A stretch of DNA of 64,000 nucleotides from Rosellinia necatrix (GCA_021209875.1 JAGYVD010000001.1:6076001-6140000), one strand, 5' to 3'. Shown: positions 10,326 through 22,315, numbered from the stretch's first letter. Numbers and translations are program-made. Notes: generated by a model not told the origin, from the letters alone.

Positions 10326-13300
10326 CAAGGTAAGTAGTAAAACCTACTGTAGAGGTGGGCACGTAGTTTACGCAAAATACAACCAGGACATGGAACACTC
10401 ATAATACTTGAGCTGATATCAATAATCCAAAATACATGATGGTGATGCATGCATATTCCAGTCATCCTCGCCAGACTCTCTATCAACCGACAGAATGCAA
10501 GGCCCGGAGCCGTGCTAACTTCTACTCATACATGACCTACAGGCTACAGCAGTATGCACCGAGCCTGCACTGAACTCGGAGTGGAGGTCCAAAACGGTTT
10601 GCCATGACTCCGTCCATCTGTCTAGACCCGGATAGGTAAGTGTATACCATGCCTAGACGGCCAAGCAGGGGTTAAAACGCATTACACTAGAATCTTCTCG
10701 AGACGAACCCGTACCCACCCTATAGTGGTGTGGTGTGGTAAGTCAAAGGTGCCTACGGTCCAGTCATCGCGATGCTCCATGTGGCGGTCCTCCCATCGGC
10801 CCTAATCCACGATTGAAGTGGCATCTACGACGGTAGGAATCTCGGGGTTGGGGGAAGGATTTACCTGTGATCGTGAAGATCGCCCATCCGGCTGGGAATA
10901 TGCACCCAACCCCGAATCACAGGTAACGCAGGTGAATAGACGTGTCAATATAGGTACCGTATGTATATAAGGTAGTGCAGGACGAGATGGGGGTCCACCA
11001 AACACGCACACACCGCACGCAAACACACGCAAGCGAAGCCATCAATAACAGCTGACGTGCATGAGAGAGGCCCTTCCAAGTCACCTCAAGCGGAACCAGG
11101 CTTAGTGTATCGGTCTCACCACTATCATTCATCGCCAGACGGAGATCTTAGTCGCCCCGACGATCGTGTCTTGGGTTTATTGGTAACTAGTGAACTACCG
11201 GCCCCGAATTCGCTCTGTGGCTATTCTACGGCGCCCAAGTATGTAACCCATCTAGTGCATGTATGTATGTATGTATGGCGTTCATTCCGCCTTTCCTCGC
11301 CTTCACCTCGAGACACACGCCTTGAGCTTCATCCGGGGGCTAGCTGGGTACGGTAGGTATCTCTATGGGAAAGGCCCGAAGATCCCCAGACGGACCTTGG
11401 CCCTTACTCTCGCTCACGGCTAGCTGGGCTGCTCCCCCGCATATCCGACCGACCATACTACTCACCCCCCCTGACGGGTTGTAACGGTCAAGCGCCCGAT
11501 TTAGAAAGGCTGGCGAGACTCGATCCGAACCCAGAGCCACCTGCCGCCACACCTCAGGCGGAGGAACTCATCACGGGTGTTCCAGTACCGAGAGGAACTG
11601 CATCGTGGTTCACGTGCACGCACGTTCGTGCTTTGCAAAGATATTGTGCGTGATAAGATAATAAGATAGAAACTATACCGGCGTTCTAGACTCCCGGTGT
11701 GGATGTTGAAACCCACACTCTTGGGACGAAGGCCCCTCGCCCTCTGGGCCGACTACCTTAGGTCAGATGGTGGGAGGGTATGCTACACTGCAGCATAGTT
11801 CTCTCGGGCCGTCGACCGGATCGGATGGTCTCGCCGGATCTACAAATCTCGATACACAATCGCACAAGCGTTTCGTTCCACGCCTTTCTCCGCTGTTGAG
11901 CAATGAAATAGTTCCGATCTCTCTCTCTCTCTCTCTCTCGAGTGGTGAGAAATAATACCCAAGCCAGGCTGGTAAGATCCGAAGAGATAAGAGCACATCA
12001 ATTGCATTAACAGTACGTCGGAATTTGTCTGCCCTCGGACTTTCCGGGCTGCCCCCCTAACAAACCCAGTTCCCTCGAGTTCAAAACACGTTGGCGGCGG
12101 ATGGGTCTTACACGCAAGGTCCTTTGTTTCAGGATACTCAAGCATTCCGCCGAGACCTCGTTCGATAGCGATAGTTTTGGGGGGCCTGACGCCGGAGAAA
12201 CTACTTGGGCAATCTTAAAAAAAAAAACCCCCATTTTACAATTTTCCCATACGAGGACAGGAGCGCGCGGGCTGCGTACGATTTTTGATTAGCAGGACGG
12301 CACCATAGGTTATAGATAAACGCGTATCCGCCCACCAATCGAAGGTGGTGGTGTCGGCGCGGAAGAGCGAGGTGCGAATATGCCATGAATTAAAAATAAA
12401 AAATAAAAAAGGTAGTTATAGTGATTCGCTACGGCACGTATCGTTGTAATGAAAATCTCACCTGGGCCGTGCCGCTTCTAATTTGGTCTTCGCCTAGCTG
12501 AGCAGCCCCCAATTCTGCCATCTGCATGAAGTTCGCCTTGAAAATACCGTCGTAATGAGAGTGGATTTAAAGCATTACAAGCAAGTGGTCGCAGCGAGCA
12601 ACAACCCACCACCAACAGACCCCATCGTCCAGATGGAAGCGCCGGAATTAAGGTAGTAGTAGTTGCACCCAAAACGTATGGGGTTTTTTTTTTTTTAATC
12701 CTACCGAGGCTAAATATAACGTCGAGAATACTGCACATATTTGCAGCTACCTAGGTATAAAGTTATCGAGGCTAGTCATCGCCCACATCACAGCTCTCTC
12801 TTCATATCATCGGTAAATACGGTGTTGATTATTAGCCCACAATTGACTCCCTTGCAGAGGAGTGAGGTTCGCTCTTACGAATTCGGGTGCCTACGTTTCA
12901 TATGCATTACTAGTGGTACGCGTCGAAAATCTCGGGTGGTGATTCGAGAAATGGCGTGAGAAAGGTCTTATATTGCAAAGCAACCATGTCCAAAAAAAGA
13001 ATTTCCTCATCGTCTTGGCTCTTGAGTTCGACACAAGTCAATTTGACACCAACGAGCCGATTGTGCTCGGCCGTCCCCTCACTTCCGCAGCAATTTGCTA
13101 AGATGCGCTTACGACCTCAAAAATTAATCGCAAACTGTTGGAAGACAAATTTGCGAATACCGGAGCACCCGGATACGGAATCGAGGGTCGAATTTTAGTC
13201 GATCATGTAGTTATACGGCGTGCAGGTGCTTGTGCTCCCCTTTCGTAGCACCCCGAGACCTAGTCCAGGATTCAAATGTGATTTGGTATAATTAGGACCC

Positions 13301-13500
13301 AATTTCGTTGGGACGGCTTATATTCAACTCCACCTGATCACTAATCGGGACTATTATGAGGCAGACCATTCACCAAAATCCGGATACCCTCATGTAAAAC
13401 ATATAGCTGAAGAGACTGAGAAGTATTCAGGAGTGATTCAATTGAGAGCGATGCGGAATCATCTACGAAGTAATGGTATGATATGTCAGCCCCTGCTCTT

Positions 13501-16500
13501 TCACGGGCTTTGGTCACGTTTCTTGTAAGTTGGATCCCAACTACAGATATCCTCCCAAGCGGTATTATTCCTGCCTTTCCATCGCAGTAGCATATCCCTT
13601 AACGGTGCCTGGTTCCCTGGGACACGATGCTTTCCCCATCGTTCCATGACTGGGCGCAGTTGGTTTACCAATTCGCCCACGATGGACTTCTCGAGGTGCT
13701 GGCCATTTTTCACCCTTAGCTTCCGGAGCGCGCCACGGTCGGCTGCGCTATCGACAAATTTCAGCGCCACGGCAACCTTGATCAACTGCATAGCTGTTAC
13801 GGCTGTTGTATCGGGTCTAGAGTCTAGATCACCGATATGCAGCGCGAGGTATAAACGGTGAGTAATGGCCGTGTAAATTGAAGCGAGGGTCGCGTAGGTG
13901 TCGTCAACGAGCGTAGTCCAGAGGAGTACGTCTCCCTCGTTGCTCTGTAAGAACGACGAAAGAGACTGCTCAAGTGCAACGGCAAGGTCACGAAAGGGCT
14001 GGCCGTGTGGCCCGGAACGCGGGTCCGGGTAGGGGAGACACCAGAGCCGGAGCGGGATTGTCGATGGCAACATGGAGCCGTTTTGGCCGTTGGAAGCCGT
14101 CTTTTCTTCGACCAGCGTAACGAGCTTTTGAGCGAGGGGAAGCACCGCCTCGCGCCAGTGATCCCATGCCTTACTCGTACCCTCGTTATGCTTGTTTCTG
14201 TTGTGATTTTGTAAGTTTGGATTTTTCATGCACGTAGGTCCCAGACTGGTCACAAGATGAGACCACTCCTCCATCCGGTTCTCGTAATCATCTAGCAGCA
14301 CAGAAGCCTGGCTGATGACTGTTCCCATGAGATCAGCTATTGGCGAGGCCTTTTCAATCGGGGATACGATTAGGTTGAGTAGGTTTTGAATTCGCCCATG
14401 CCAAGATCGGGATTGCGTCTCGTCGAAAATGGCTAACCAATGCTGAACACTAGCATCGTTGCGCAAAGTGACATCGTTTCGTAGGGACTTATTGAAGTCT
14501 TTGAGTTCCTCTGGCATTCTCAGCTGTAGAAGGATGTACTGATTGTACTCATTGATAACCGTGGATGGCAGAAGATGGCCTTGACGGTTTAGCAGATAAT
14601 TCCAGATCCGTGGTGTAATGGGCACGTGTGGTAGAATATCTAACTTTAGAGACGGCCTGTGTTTAGCTAGGAATAGGGTTAACCACTTGCGGTGCTGCTT
14701 TTGCGAGTGGCGCAAAGTTGGTAATACTAGACGTGAGAACAGTTCACCCTGAAGCTTTTCAAAATTCGAGTATTGTTCCCCTGAAGTTAGGCTTAAAATA
14801 GCCCCGAATAACGGCGGGATTTTCGAGTCCTCAGACGTGGCTGGCACGGTCGCCTTTTCTTTTGCTTCTTCCCAGTCCATGTTGCTAATAGGCCGGCGCT
14901 CATTTACATTGCCTGCAATATATACCACGCTATCCAATGTGTTGAGAATCTTCTCGACCATTGAGTTGGACTTCCACTTCTCGCCAACATCACCTAGAAT
15001 GGCATTTAGCGTGCTGAGGAGACTGCCGAGAACAGCTAGGCGAACATCAATATGGGTTGCCGCCTTGAACAGTTCAATGAGAACCTCGACCGCGGAGTCG
15101 GGTGAGATAAAATCGGCGTGATTGAGGAGTTGTGCTAGATACTTTGCCGTCGACACCTTGATTAGAGACCGTGGGGGCGCACTCTTCAAGGGCTCTTCTT
15201 CGCCCACCCTCACATATGACTGTTCTTCCAGCTTTTCCCCAATAGCGGCAGCAAAAGACAAAAGCATGGTTTTGGCAGCTTCGGCTGGGAGATTTCTCAT
15301 ATATCCGATGGAGAGAAACTGCCTATGCCAACTACTGGCTTCCGGGTGCTCGATGACTGCGCGTCGTATTAGATCGCGGGCAAGTATGGGTGTATCGCTA
15401 TGAGCAAGCTTTGATACAACTTGATAGGCCAATTGCTCCATGTCATCAGAAATATCATCTTGATCCTGGTTTCGCTCCTCCTTCTCGCCCCATTTAGCAG
15501 CAGAATCCAGTAACGTCTCAGACGCGGCAATGAGAGAAGGGCCAGACACCCCATCCAGCAGGTCGCGAATAGACCCGCTGACTTCCCTTAAAAAGTCTGA
15601 GCCGATACTATCTATTAAGCCTGTGGTTCCTTCCCAGATGATATGAAACATATCTAAATTTGGCTCCTCGGGTTGGAGTTTGACCTTCTTCGCACGGGAG
15701 ACACGCTCGTTATACACGTCAGTGTAAAGGGACTGCAGAGTCCCCCAGGTTGAGTAGTCATAGGAGGGTTCTTTACTGGCCATCCGTCTCGCTGCATTGA
15801 ATTGTTCCAACATTTGATTGGCTAGCCCAAGCTGCTGTTGTATTTGACTCACCGTTGTACACTCTGTCGGAGACAGGGTGATCCCCGAGAGAAGAGCAAT
15901 ACCCTCTACAGTAAGTATAGAATCGCGAGCAAATATAGATTGCACCGTAAGAGGGTCACGAATAAAACGCTGTTGCCATACCAAAGTCTCAGCGTAGACT
16001 TCCGGGTCGCCGGTTGCTATCGCATAGTGGGCCGAAGCCTTTGCGAAGATGGTCCGGTCCTCTTGCTCTCGCGAGGTGGCCGCCTTCTTTTGGAGTTGGT
16101 TAACTTCGTCTCGAGCTCTTTGTTGGGCATCGGCATCCCCTCGGCGGTGGGATGTTAGAAGAAGCTCGACGTTGAAATTCGGTCTTGGCTGGTGGCGCAT
16201 AGAATAGATGGAAACATAATCACTGGGAGCCCGTAGGAAGTCGAAGTGAGGATTGGATTCGTAGAGGCGGCTTAGGAAAAGCACCGCATGGTCTATTTCC
16301 AGCTTGTCAACTACCTCGAAAGACCATTCTTGATTCGCAAGACACTTGAAGTCGCGTGCCGTCTCGATGTCGATGCCTTTGGGTGGAATATGTTGACAAT
16401 ACAGACGTAGCAAACGCCATCGCAGTTCAGAACTGAGCTCCGCTCTTGGGAGGCTATTGATGGTCTTCAGATAACCTTCACTCATCTCTTTTAGAACCCC

Positions 16501-17511
16501 GCCAAGCCCGTAACGAAGGGCATGAACTAGCAACTGCTCGTGCTCGTCAGGATTTTCCTTCCAGCGAGCAGCGATCATGGGCATGGCGGTTTTAGATGCA
16601 CGTATCCCCATAAATATGCCCTGGGATAACAGGTCTTCGTACACACGGGGCTGTTTCTTCCACAGAGCGACGACGGCGGCCCACAGAACATCTGCCTCGT
16701 CAGACGACTTCAAATCGGGTCTGAGCATTATCAGCTGAAAGCCCAACCTGATCAAAAAAGTCTTATCTGCCGACCGGCTCTTCTTTATGAATCGGCGGTA
16801 AACAGACATGAGGACGTTTAGTTCAGTTATGTTACTTGGCCAGCGTTTGTAAATGGTGGCCGAAGTGGTGCGGGCCTGCAGCAGCTCGAGCGCGAATTGC
16901 ATCGATGCCGATATATGTTGTTGAGTGCCCGGGTAGGGGGGCTCTCGAAAAACAAACTCCTGGAAGGATGCGTCTATCTCGGACTGGGAGAGCTGTGGTC
17001 CTTCGTGAACTAGGTAGTTGACCAGGCGTCTCTTGAGCATCTCCTCGTGAGCAAAGAGCAGTTTCCCGAAGTCGAGCTTTTGGAAAAGCGGGTTGGAGTG
17101 GTCTTGCGCATTGAGGATATTCTCTATGAAAGCAGACGAGCATCCGCGGAGCATACGGCTGTAGAACTTATGAAGCGGACGCTGGTCGCGGGTGCGTAGC
17201 GCGGTCGAGGGGAAGTGCTGGGGCAGAAGGGCCATGACGAGCTCTTCCACAGCCCTCTCTCTCTCGCTTGACTTCCTGCCTCGGCGGTTGCATGCCTTGA
17301 TAACATCGCAAAAGGATTTGACTTCAGTCACCGAGGCCGACGACAGCAGATGGAGGATACCTGCAGTGCCGCCGCCTTCCTCCCAGCTCTGCCGCCACTG
17401 GGCCGGGTCGACCATGGCTTTGCCGAAGGTGCGAATGGCAACGTAGCGGTGTTTCGTGTTGAGGCCATCATGCCAAGCCGCGGCCCAGCCAGCGAATGGA
17501 GGGTGCTGCAT
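13501..17511 (-). CDS. Large (1336-residue) intronless protein of unknown function
   Basis: Single uninterrupted frame from ATG 17511 (first in-frame ATG, MQHPPFAGWAAAWHDG) to the stop at 13501-13503. I do not recognise a catalytic motif. The sequence is dominated by amphipathic helices with regular Leu/Ala spacing (for example LIELFKAATHIDVRLAVLGSL and VEKILNTLDSVVYIAG). This suggests an alpha-solenoid of HEAT or armadillo type and so a scaffold role, but that is inference. There is no signal peptide and no clear membrane segment. An acidic patch (residues about 685-700, NQDQDDISDD) lies in the middle. The normal codon use and the length of the open frame make it a real gene. It is divergent from did2, with about 760 bp between starts. 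A structure-based search would be most informative. Confidence 0.85.
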   Translation of the reverse strand: MQHPPFAGWAAAWHDGLNTKHRYVAIRTFGKAMVDPAQWRQSWEEGGGTAGILHLLSSASVTEVKSFCDVIKACNRRGRKSSERERAVEELVMALLPQHFPSTALRTRDQRPLHKFYSRMLRGCSSAFIENILNAQDHSNPLFQKLDFGKLLFAHEEMLKRRLVNYLVHEGPQLSQSEIDASFQEFVFREPPYPGTQQHISASMQFALELLQARTTSATIYKRWPSNITELNVLMSVYRRFIKKSRSADKTFLIRLGFQLIMLRPDLKSSDEADVLWAAVVALWKKQPRVYEDLLSQGIFMGIRASKTAMPMIAARWKENPDEHEQLLVHALRYGLGGVLKEMSEGYLKTINSLPRAELSSELRWRLLRLYCQHIPPKGIDIETARDFKCLANQEWSFEVVDKLEIDHAVLFLSRLYESNPHFDFLRAPSDYVSIYSMRHQPRPNFNVELLLTSHRRGDADAQQRARDEVNQLQKKAATSREQEDRTIFAKASAHYAIATGDPEVYAETLVWQQRFIRDPLTVQSIFARDSILTVEGIALLSGITLSPTECTTVSQIQQQLGLANQMLEQFNAARRMASKEPSYDYSTWGTLQSLYTDVYNERVSRAKKVKLQPEEPNLDMFHIIWEGTTGLIDSIGSDFLREVSGSIRDLLDGVSGPSLIAASETLLDSAAKWGEKEERNQDQDDISDDMEQLAYQVVSKLAHSDTPILARDLIRRAVIEHPEASSWHRQFLSIGYMRNLPAEAAKTMLLSFAAAIGEKLEEQSYVRVGEEEPLKSAPPRSLIKVSTAKYLAQLLNHADFISPDSAVEVLIELFKAATHIDVRLAVLGSLLSTLNAILGDVGEKWKSNSMVEKILNTLDSVVYIAGNVNERRPISNMDWEEAKEKATVPATSEDSKIPPLFGAILSLTSGEQYSNFEKLQGELFSRLVLPTLRHSQKQHRKWLTLFLAKHRPSLKLDILPHVPITPRIWNYLLNRQGHLLPSTVINEYNQYILLQLRMPEELKDFNKSLRNDVTLRNDASVQHWLAIFDETQSRSWHGRIQNLLNLIVSPIEKASPIADLMGTVISQASVLLDDYENRMEEWSHLVTSLGPTCMKNPNLQNHNRNKHNEGTSKAWDHWREAVLPLAQKLVTLVEEKTASNGQNGSMLPSTIPLRLWCLPYPDPRSGPHGQPFRDLAVALEQSLSSFLQSNEGDVLLWTTLVDDTYATLASIYTAITHRLYLALHIGDLDSRPDTTAVTAMQLIKVAVALKFVDSAADRGALRKLRVKNGQHLEKSIVGELVNQLRPVMERWGKHRVPGNQAPLRDMLLRWKGRNNTAWEDICSWDPTYKKRDQSP

Positions 17512-18270
17512 GTTGCCTGGTGCAACCGGGTGCGGCAACAATACGATGGGATGGTTGATGGTTTGGGGAGGACGTCAAGAGTCCCCGTGTGCTTGCTGGC
17601 TTCTTGTATGTTAGTTTCCCGCATGTTGGTTGTTTCCCATCTCTTAGTTTCCTGCCTGAACAGGCATGATGCGTTCGAGTCACATCCTGAGTCATGATAG
17701 GTCGTCCTTGGACCCTTCTACCTAAATCGTAGCCAGTTTCGGGAAGAGTCCCTCACAGTCCAGTCCCAGTTCATCTCCTATAGGTAAGCCAATTGTTTAG
17801 ACTGAGCACTTAGGTAGTATAAATAGGTACCTACCTCCACTACCTATTTTGAATGAGATAAGTCCGAGATAAGATAAGATAAAGCGTAACTACCTAGGTA
17901 GGTAGGTAGGTAGGTATAAAGCGTCTGGACCGCAGCCGCCATTGCGTCATGTAGTGGCTTGGCTGAGGGTCTTTCCCCACCATCTCACGCCAAGACCACT
18001 GGGCCATCACTCCACCAAGGTAGCAGCAGCAGCACATACACTAGGTACCTACAGCCTCATTATCCATCCATTGTCCCCGTTATAACCTATATAGGTCACC
18101 TGGCCATCTGCCAACACCACTTGCCTAACACCAAAACACGCCGACCCTTGAATCTGCAAATTTGACGAAGCCCGTCCGTCCGACGAGCCGCATATCTTCA
18201 CGCCCGCCACCGGCAGACCAGCAGATCAGCCTTCCAGCCTTCCCACGTCTTGCCACTCCCCCGCCTCGCC
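17512..18270. other. Divergent promoter region between the 1336-residue gene and did2
   Basis: Contains several TAGG/CCTA runs, including a (TAGG)n tract at about 17895-17916 and a palindromic-looking cluster at 17825-17850. No coding potential seen. Confidence 0.55.
17895..17916. repeat. (TAGG)n tetranucleotide repeat in divergent promoter
   Basis: Tandem GGTA units between the starts of two divergent genes, roughly 355 bp upstream of the did2 start codon. Confidence 0.85.
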
Positions 18271-19147
18271 ATGTCGAACCGACAACTCGCCCGCGACATG
18301 CAAGTTGAGTTTCAAGCTCGCGTACGTTCTCCCCTCCCTGCCGTTTGCGTTCATTCATCAGCATCCGCTTACTGCCGCCGTTACCGCCGCCGCACGCACG
18401 CACGCACTAATTCACTGTCCCCTAGTTCCAAGCGAAGCAAGCCCGTCGCGAAGCTCAGAAAGCCGCCAAGCAGGATCCGCTCCTCAAGAAACAGATCCAG
18501 GATCTATTGAAGAAAGGCGAGACCGCCAAGGCATACCAGAAGGCCAAGATGCTGCTGTCGAAGCAGGCCCTCGCCCAGCAGATGGACCAGATGGCCGACA
18601 TGGCCGAGTTAAGCGTCGCTCAGATCCAGGCCAACAATAGCATGAATCGCATGACCCATATGATGGGCCAGTCCTCACGGACCATGAATGCCGCACAGAA
18701 GAACATGAACCCAGAACGGGTATGTGGGTTGTATCTGTGCTCCTCGTCCTCCTTCTCCCCTTCACCATTCTTGTCTTCTTCATCATTATCATCTTCTTCT
18801 TCCTCATCATATGTACCGCGGCGCGAGTGAAAGCTCTACGAATACTAATATATCGCGTACCGCAGACCCTTTTGACCCTCGAGCAATTCAAGCAACAGAA
18901 CGAAGAGTACGCCGTCAACAATGGCATATACCAAGATGCCATAAGCCAGACAACCGCCCAACAAGTCTCGGAAGATGCTGTACACGAATTACTCGGAAAA
19001 CTAGCCGATGACGCAGGCGTCCAGCTGAATACCGAACTCAACGCAGCCCAGCCCTCCAAGATCGATCCTACCCCGGCCCAGACAAATGAGCCGACTGCGG
19101 AGGAAGAAGATGCGTTACAGCAGCGCCTACGAGCCCTCCGAGCTTAG
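18271..19147 (+). CDS. did2: ESCRT-III associated protein Did2/Vps46 (CHMP1)
   Basis: Exons 18271-18321, 18426-18719 and 18866-19147 (208 residues). Introns have GTACGT and GTATGT donors; the second has a TACTAAT branch site. The N-terminal helix EFQARFQAKQARREAQKAA aligns with the CHMP1 start LFQLKFTAKQL, which fixes the first splice site. The usual basic N-terminal core is followed by an acidic C-terminal half and ends in RLRALRA, the MIT-interacting motif (MIM1) that binds Vps4. Length agrees with the family (about 200 residues). Did2 recruits and regulates the Vps4 ATPase in multivesicular body sorting and endosome recycling, on the cytosolic face of endosomes. Confidence 0.93.
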
Positions 19148-20395
19148 AAAGCCCCGGACAACGACCCTGATGTACCTGGAGATGAGGGAGATGGACAGGA
19201 CACGTTACGGCTCACGGTAGATCGGGATCGGCCTCCAGTAGACAAGGTCGATAAGCATTTACAGGTGCGAGGGTCTGAGGTGGCGCAGCCACAAATTTCG
19301 TGATCGGGATGAGAATGACTTGTTGCTTGGGGATTGTTTGGCGTTTGGCGTGGTTGACCTTTTTTTTTTTTTTTTTGGTTTTCCGCCTTCCTCTTCTGTA
19401 GTGCTTGCCACAAGATAACATATGATCAACGCATGCATTAGACAGCGCATGATAAGACGTAGTCGACGACGAAGACGACGGTAACAACAATAACGTACAT
19501 TATACATATTACCCCAATGCTATTGTATCTAATGAGGTGGGTGCTCGCGGTAGAATCGTTCAGATAGTATAAGTGAATCCATATACAACTTACGTACTCC
19601 TAGATGTATCAATATTAGGCGGTAAATTGGGGTGATTGCAATTGCACGTGGTCATCCGCTAAGACACCAAGTACCCAACGTGTCGTAACGCCATCGATTG
19701 ATATATATAATACTCCAGTGCAAGGGCAATTTATCTAGGGAACTTGTCGTCATATATCGGGTTCTGGGCTTCTGTTTTGACAGGGCGGGGTGTGTAAACA
19801 CATTGTTGGATGATATTCGAGCACGATTTCGGCTTGAGAGATGTAAACTCGGCGCGCGAAACTACTGTCATGGTGACCTCATGGATATCATCGATGCCAA
19901 TTGACATTCTCAAAATCCCGCACATCCCCGATGAAAACCCACCATAGGGGATCGTGAAGTCTGATGACGATAGAAAGAAACTCTAATGATTCAGCTGGAT
20001 TAGTTGAGGTGGGCTTACATTGGGTACGCCATGAGGAGACTCGTACTGTGTTGAACAATAACTATACTTGCTTACGCCTTTTATGCGATAGAGGAAATGT
20101 CCGATTCAGCGTCTCCATGACGAGTCGGTGTCGTCATTAAGATGGCCTAGCTCATAGTATGAGGGAAAGCGACCTTTCAAATACCTGTTCATGACGAATA
20201 CCAAGGTAAGGGATGTATTAAAGCATGTATTAGTCTACAGCACCAACCCACGCTGTAGCAGCGCGAGTATACATATACATACATATATATATATATATAT
20301 ATACTTCCTATTTTCTTACCCCGGGGACTTAGTTGTCAAAGTTGTTTAGACGTACAACCTTTTTTATCATCGACCTATATTCGATTCCAGCCATC
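19148..20395. other. Intergenic region between did2 and the hydrophilic-protein gene
   Basis: Holds the did2 3' end, a T-run near 19360-19376 and a (TA)n run at 20284-20303, about 95 bp upstream of the next start. No gene seen. Confidence 0.5.
20284..20303. repeat. (TA)n dinucleotide run upstream of the stress-type gene
   Basis: About ten TA units, roughly 95 bp upstream of the ATG at 20396. It lies at a position where it could overlap the core promoter. Confidence 0.8.
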
Positions 20396-21119
20396 ATGGA
20401 CGCCGCTTCCACCGCATTCAGCAAGATCCTGCACCGAGGCTCCAAGGATGAGGACAAAACCTCACCTGGTCGCGAGAACGAGACGGCATCCATCCATAAA
20501 GAGACGGCCCCGGCGGTCGAGCATGAGACCGTCCACAAGAGACATGAGCAGCGGGAGCAGAAGCTCCTGGAGCGGGAGCGCCACCAGGACCACTACAAGA
20601 CCACCGTCCAGCCGCTGCAGGAGCGCGAGGTCAAGCCCGAGCGGCACCACTACGAGCGGGACGACGTCCAGCACAGGCACGTGGACCTCGACCGCGACAC
20701 CGATGCCCGCGCCATGCTCGAGCGCAAGCAGGCCCGGTTCAAGAACACGCGCCAAGAGGCCGACACCCACCACGAGATGGTGCAGGAGCCCACGCTGACA
20801 TCCGAGCATGTCCATCACCATCTCCACGAGACCGTGCAGCCCATCATCGAGCGAGGTAAGGAGATCCCGTCGCGACCGACCTCACCACCGCGTTACTTTT
20901 CTCTTTCTCTCTCTCTTTTTTTTTCTTTTTTTTTTTTTTTTTTTTTTTTCTTTCTTACGTTGGTAGTGGATTGACCGAGGTACAGAAACGGTAATGCCAT
21001 CCGTCACGCACAAGAAGATCCCGATCAAAGAGACGATCCAGGACCCCAGCCTAGACGAAGGCGTTACCTACAACGCGCCTATCTCAAGAGAAGAATTCGA
21101 CAGGCGGGTGAGGAAGTGA
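20396..21119 (+). CDS. Hydrophilic His/Glu-rich stress-type protein (fungal 'allergen'/hydrophilin-like family)
   Basis: Exons 20396-20855 and 20986-21119 (197 residues). The splice is fixed by family context: IIER-E-TVMPSVTHKKIP, donor GTAAGG, acceptor GTACAG. The protein is almost free of hydrophobic stretches and very rich in His, Glu, Arg and Lys. It carries recurring ETVQP-type phrases (TVQPLQEREVKPERHHYER, HVHHHLHETVQPIIE) and a HKKIPIKE tail. Proteins of this make-up in Pezizomycotina are often annotated as allergens or LEA/hydrophilin-like and are usually induced in conidia or on stress; that role is inferred from the family, not shown here. The intron contains a long T tract (about 20919-20950), prone to length errors. 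It is not related to its neighbours in function. Confidence 0.8.
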
Positions 21120-21973
21120 GGAAGTGAGGACGTCCTAGAGGTATAGCGCTGTGTGTCGGGGCCTAATCCCTGACATGAGAAATGAGAACGTATGTCCCTG
21201 ATTGGGCATGGATTAGAGATAGGGAATATCTTGGTATGCAAAAATATAACGCCCCGGGTTGGTTTCCTAATACAATTGCTGTGGACTCTTGAAGCCAACT
21301 AGCATGCCGAAAAGATGCTTGTCTTGTGCGGGCCATAGCAATGTGTCCAATGTGACGTGCGCACTCCCTAGCATGAGACATGAGGCTCTTCTAGAAGTGT
21401 ATGGCCATTATTCATCGATTTTAATGAATATGGTCATTTCATCTTCTCGACGGTAATGCCTTTTCGGCCATTATTCCATTCCGGTTAAAGCTGATGACGT
21501 ATATCAATATCAACGCTCTACTGGAGCAAGTGCTTGTCGACGGGTAGCATTCATAACCGGGGACGACTAAGTCTCGTGAAATTGCCAATCTCCATTGCTC
21601 CGTGTAGCGCATGTGAAGCGAGGAATTGTAAGTTGTGTCAAGTTAATATGATGCCCCGGGAACCAGATTCGGTGCCGCTGTTCCGCCGGGATATTTATGT
21701 CAATGCGGACGGACAGGCCGTTGAGGCGTGCATCACGCCCGAGCCGTGAAGATATGGCAGCTCTACGCTTGACGCGAGGGAGCAAGCATCTATGTAATTA
21801 TACGCTTTCTTACACCCTAAGATAGTTAATGGAGGTTGCCCTCTAATGAGATTGCAAGCTCTCTTGGTGGCCTCTCGTCTTTTGGAGGTGCGAATTTGAG
21901 GTGCACTAGATCAGAAGTCGTCTAGTCCGGTGCGTCGTCAGAGATGTCTGTCCGGGTATATTCTGCGTCCTTC
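21120..21973. other. Intergenic; weak small coding candidate
   Basis: On the plus strand a frame with stop at 21747-21749 includes CSACEARNCKLC (CX2CX4CX2C) and DIYVNADGQAVEACI, which look protein-like. There is no in-frame ATG before the MM at about 21649, so it would need an upstream exon. I leave it as a candidate only. No other feature seen. Confidence 0.3.
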
Positions 21974-22315
21974 TCAAATCCGGACATAAGCGGGTTCGTA
22001 GCGAAAGCCATCGATCCTGACCTCGTAGCCACCAGTTAGGCCGAGCGGTGATTCGTATCGCTTGAACCCGAAAATGGGCCTCCGAACGCGCACCGCCGTA
22101 CCGTCGGGCAGGGTTTGATGACTTGTAACAGTCGTCTCGGGATCGAAGAGAGTAAACATGAGCAGTATAAAAATGTCAGTCGGCCCTACAACGGCGGCTG
22201 CCCGTGATGTGACACCCTGCACGAAGACGAGGATAACCCAAGCGATGGTGAGTGGGAGGCTTATTGCGAGAACAAGCCATTGTGGCCACGGGCGACGATA
22301 GACCGTTTGCGGCAT
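21974..22315 (-). CDS. Small two-span membrane protein, unknown function
   Basis: 113 residues from ATG 22315, no intron. Two hydrophobic segments are visible at about residues 14-34 (WLVLAISLPLTIAWVILVFV) and 41-57 (VVGPTDIFILLMFTLF). A soluble C-terminal half follows, with charged and aromatic residues (RVRRPIFGFKRY, GYEVRIDGFRYEP). No family recognised. Codon use and the coherent topology argue for a real gene, but it is short and lacks homology evidence here. Confidence 0.55.
   Translation of the reverse strand: MPQTVYRRPWPQWLVLAISLPLTIAWVILVFVQGVTSRAAAVVGPTDIFILLMFTLFDPETTVTSHQTLPDGTAVRVRRPIFGFKRYESPLGLTGGYEVRIDGFRYEPAYVRI

Larger units (their letters stand above)
7561..13500. other. 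5.9-kb gene-free stretch: hac1 promoter and unknown DNA
   Basis: Apart from the hac1 leader (about 7561-8000) I see no gene on either strand; open frames are short and lack domain signal. It contains simple repeats: GA runs near 9329-9340, (CTAC)n at 10300-10325, (GTAT)n near 11260-11276 and a CT run at 11920-11940. Homopolymer A/T runs occur at 12218-12227 and 12684-12695. No transposon ends, tRNA or CRISPR-like array were recognised. An untranslated RNA or small unannotated gene cannot be excluded. Confidence 0.45.

Noticed and set aside
8900..12300. Possible transposon or CRISPR-like array in the gene-free stretch
   Set aside because: Only simple repeats (GA, CTAC, GTAT, CT runs) were found; no terminal repeats, target-site duplications, transposase frames or regularly spaced repeats.
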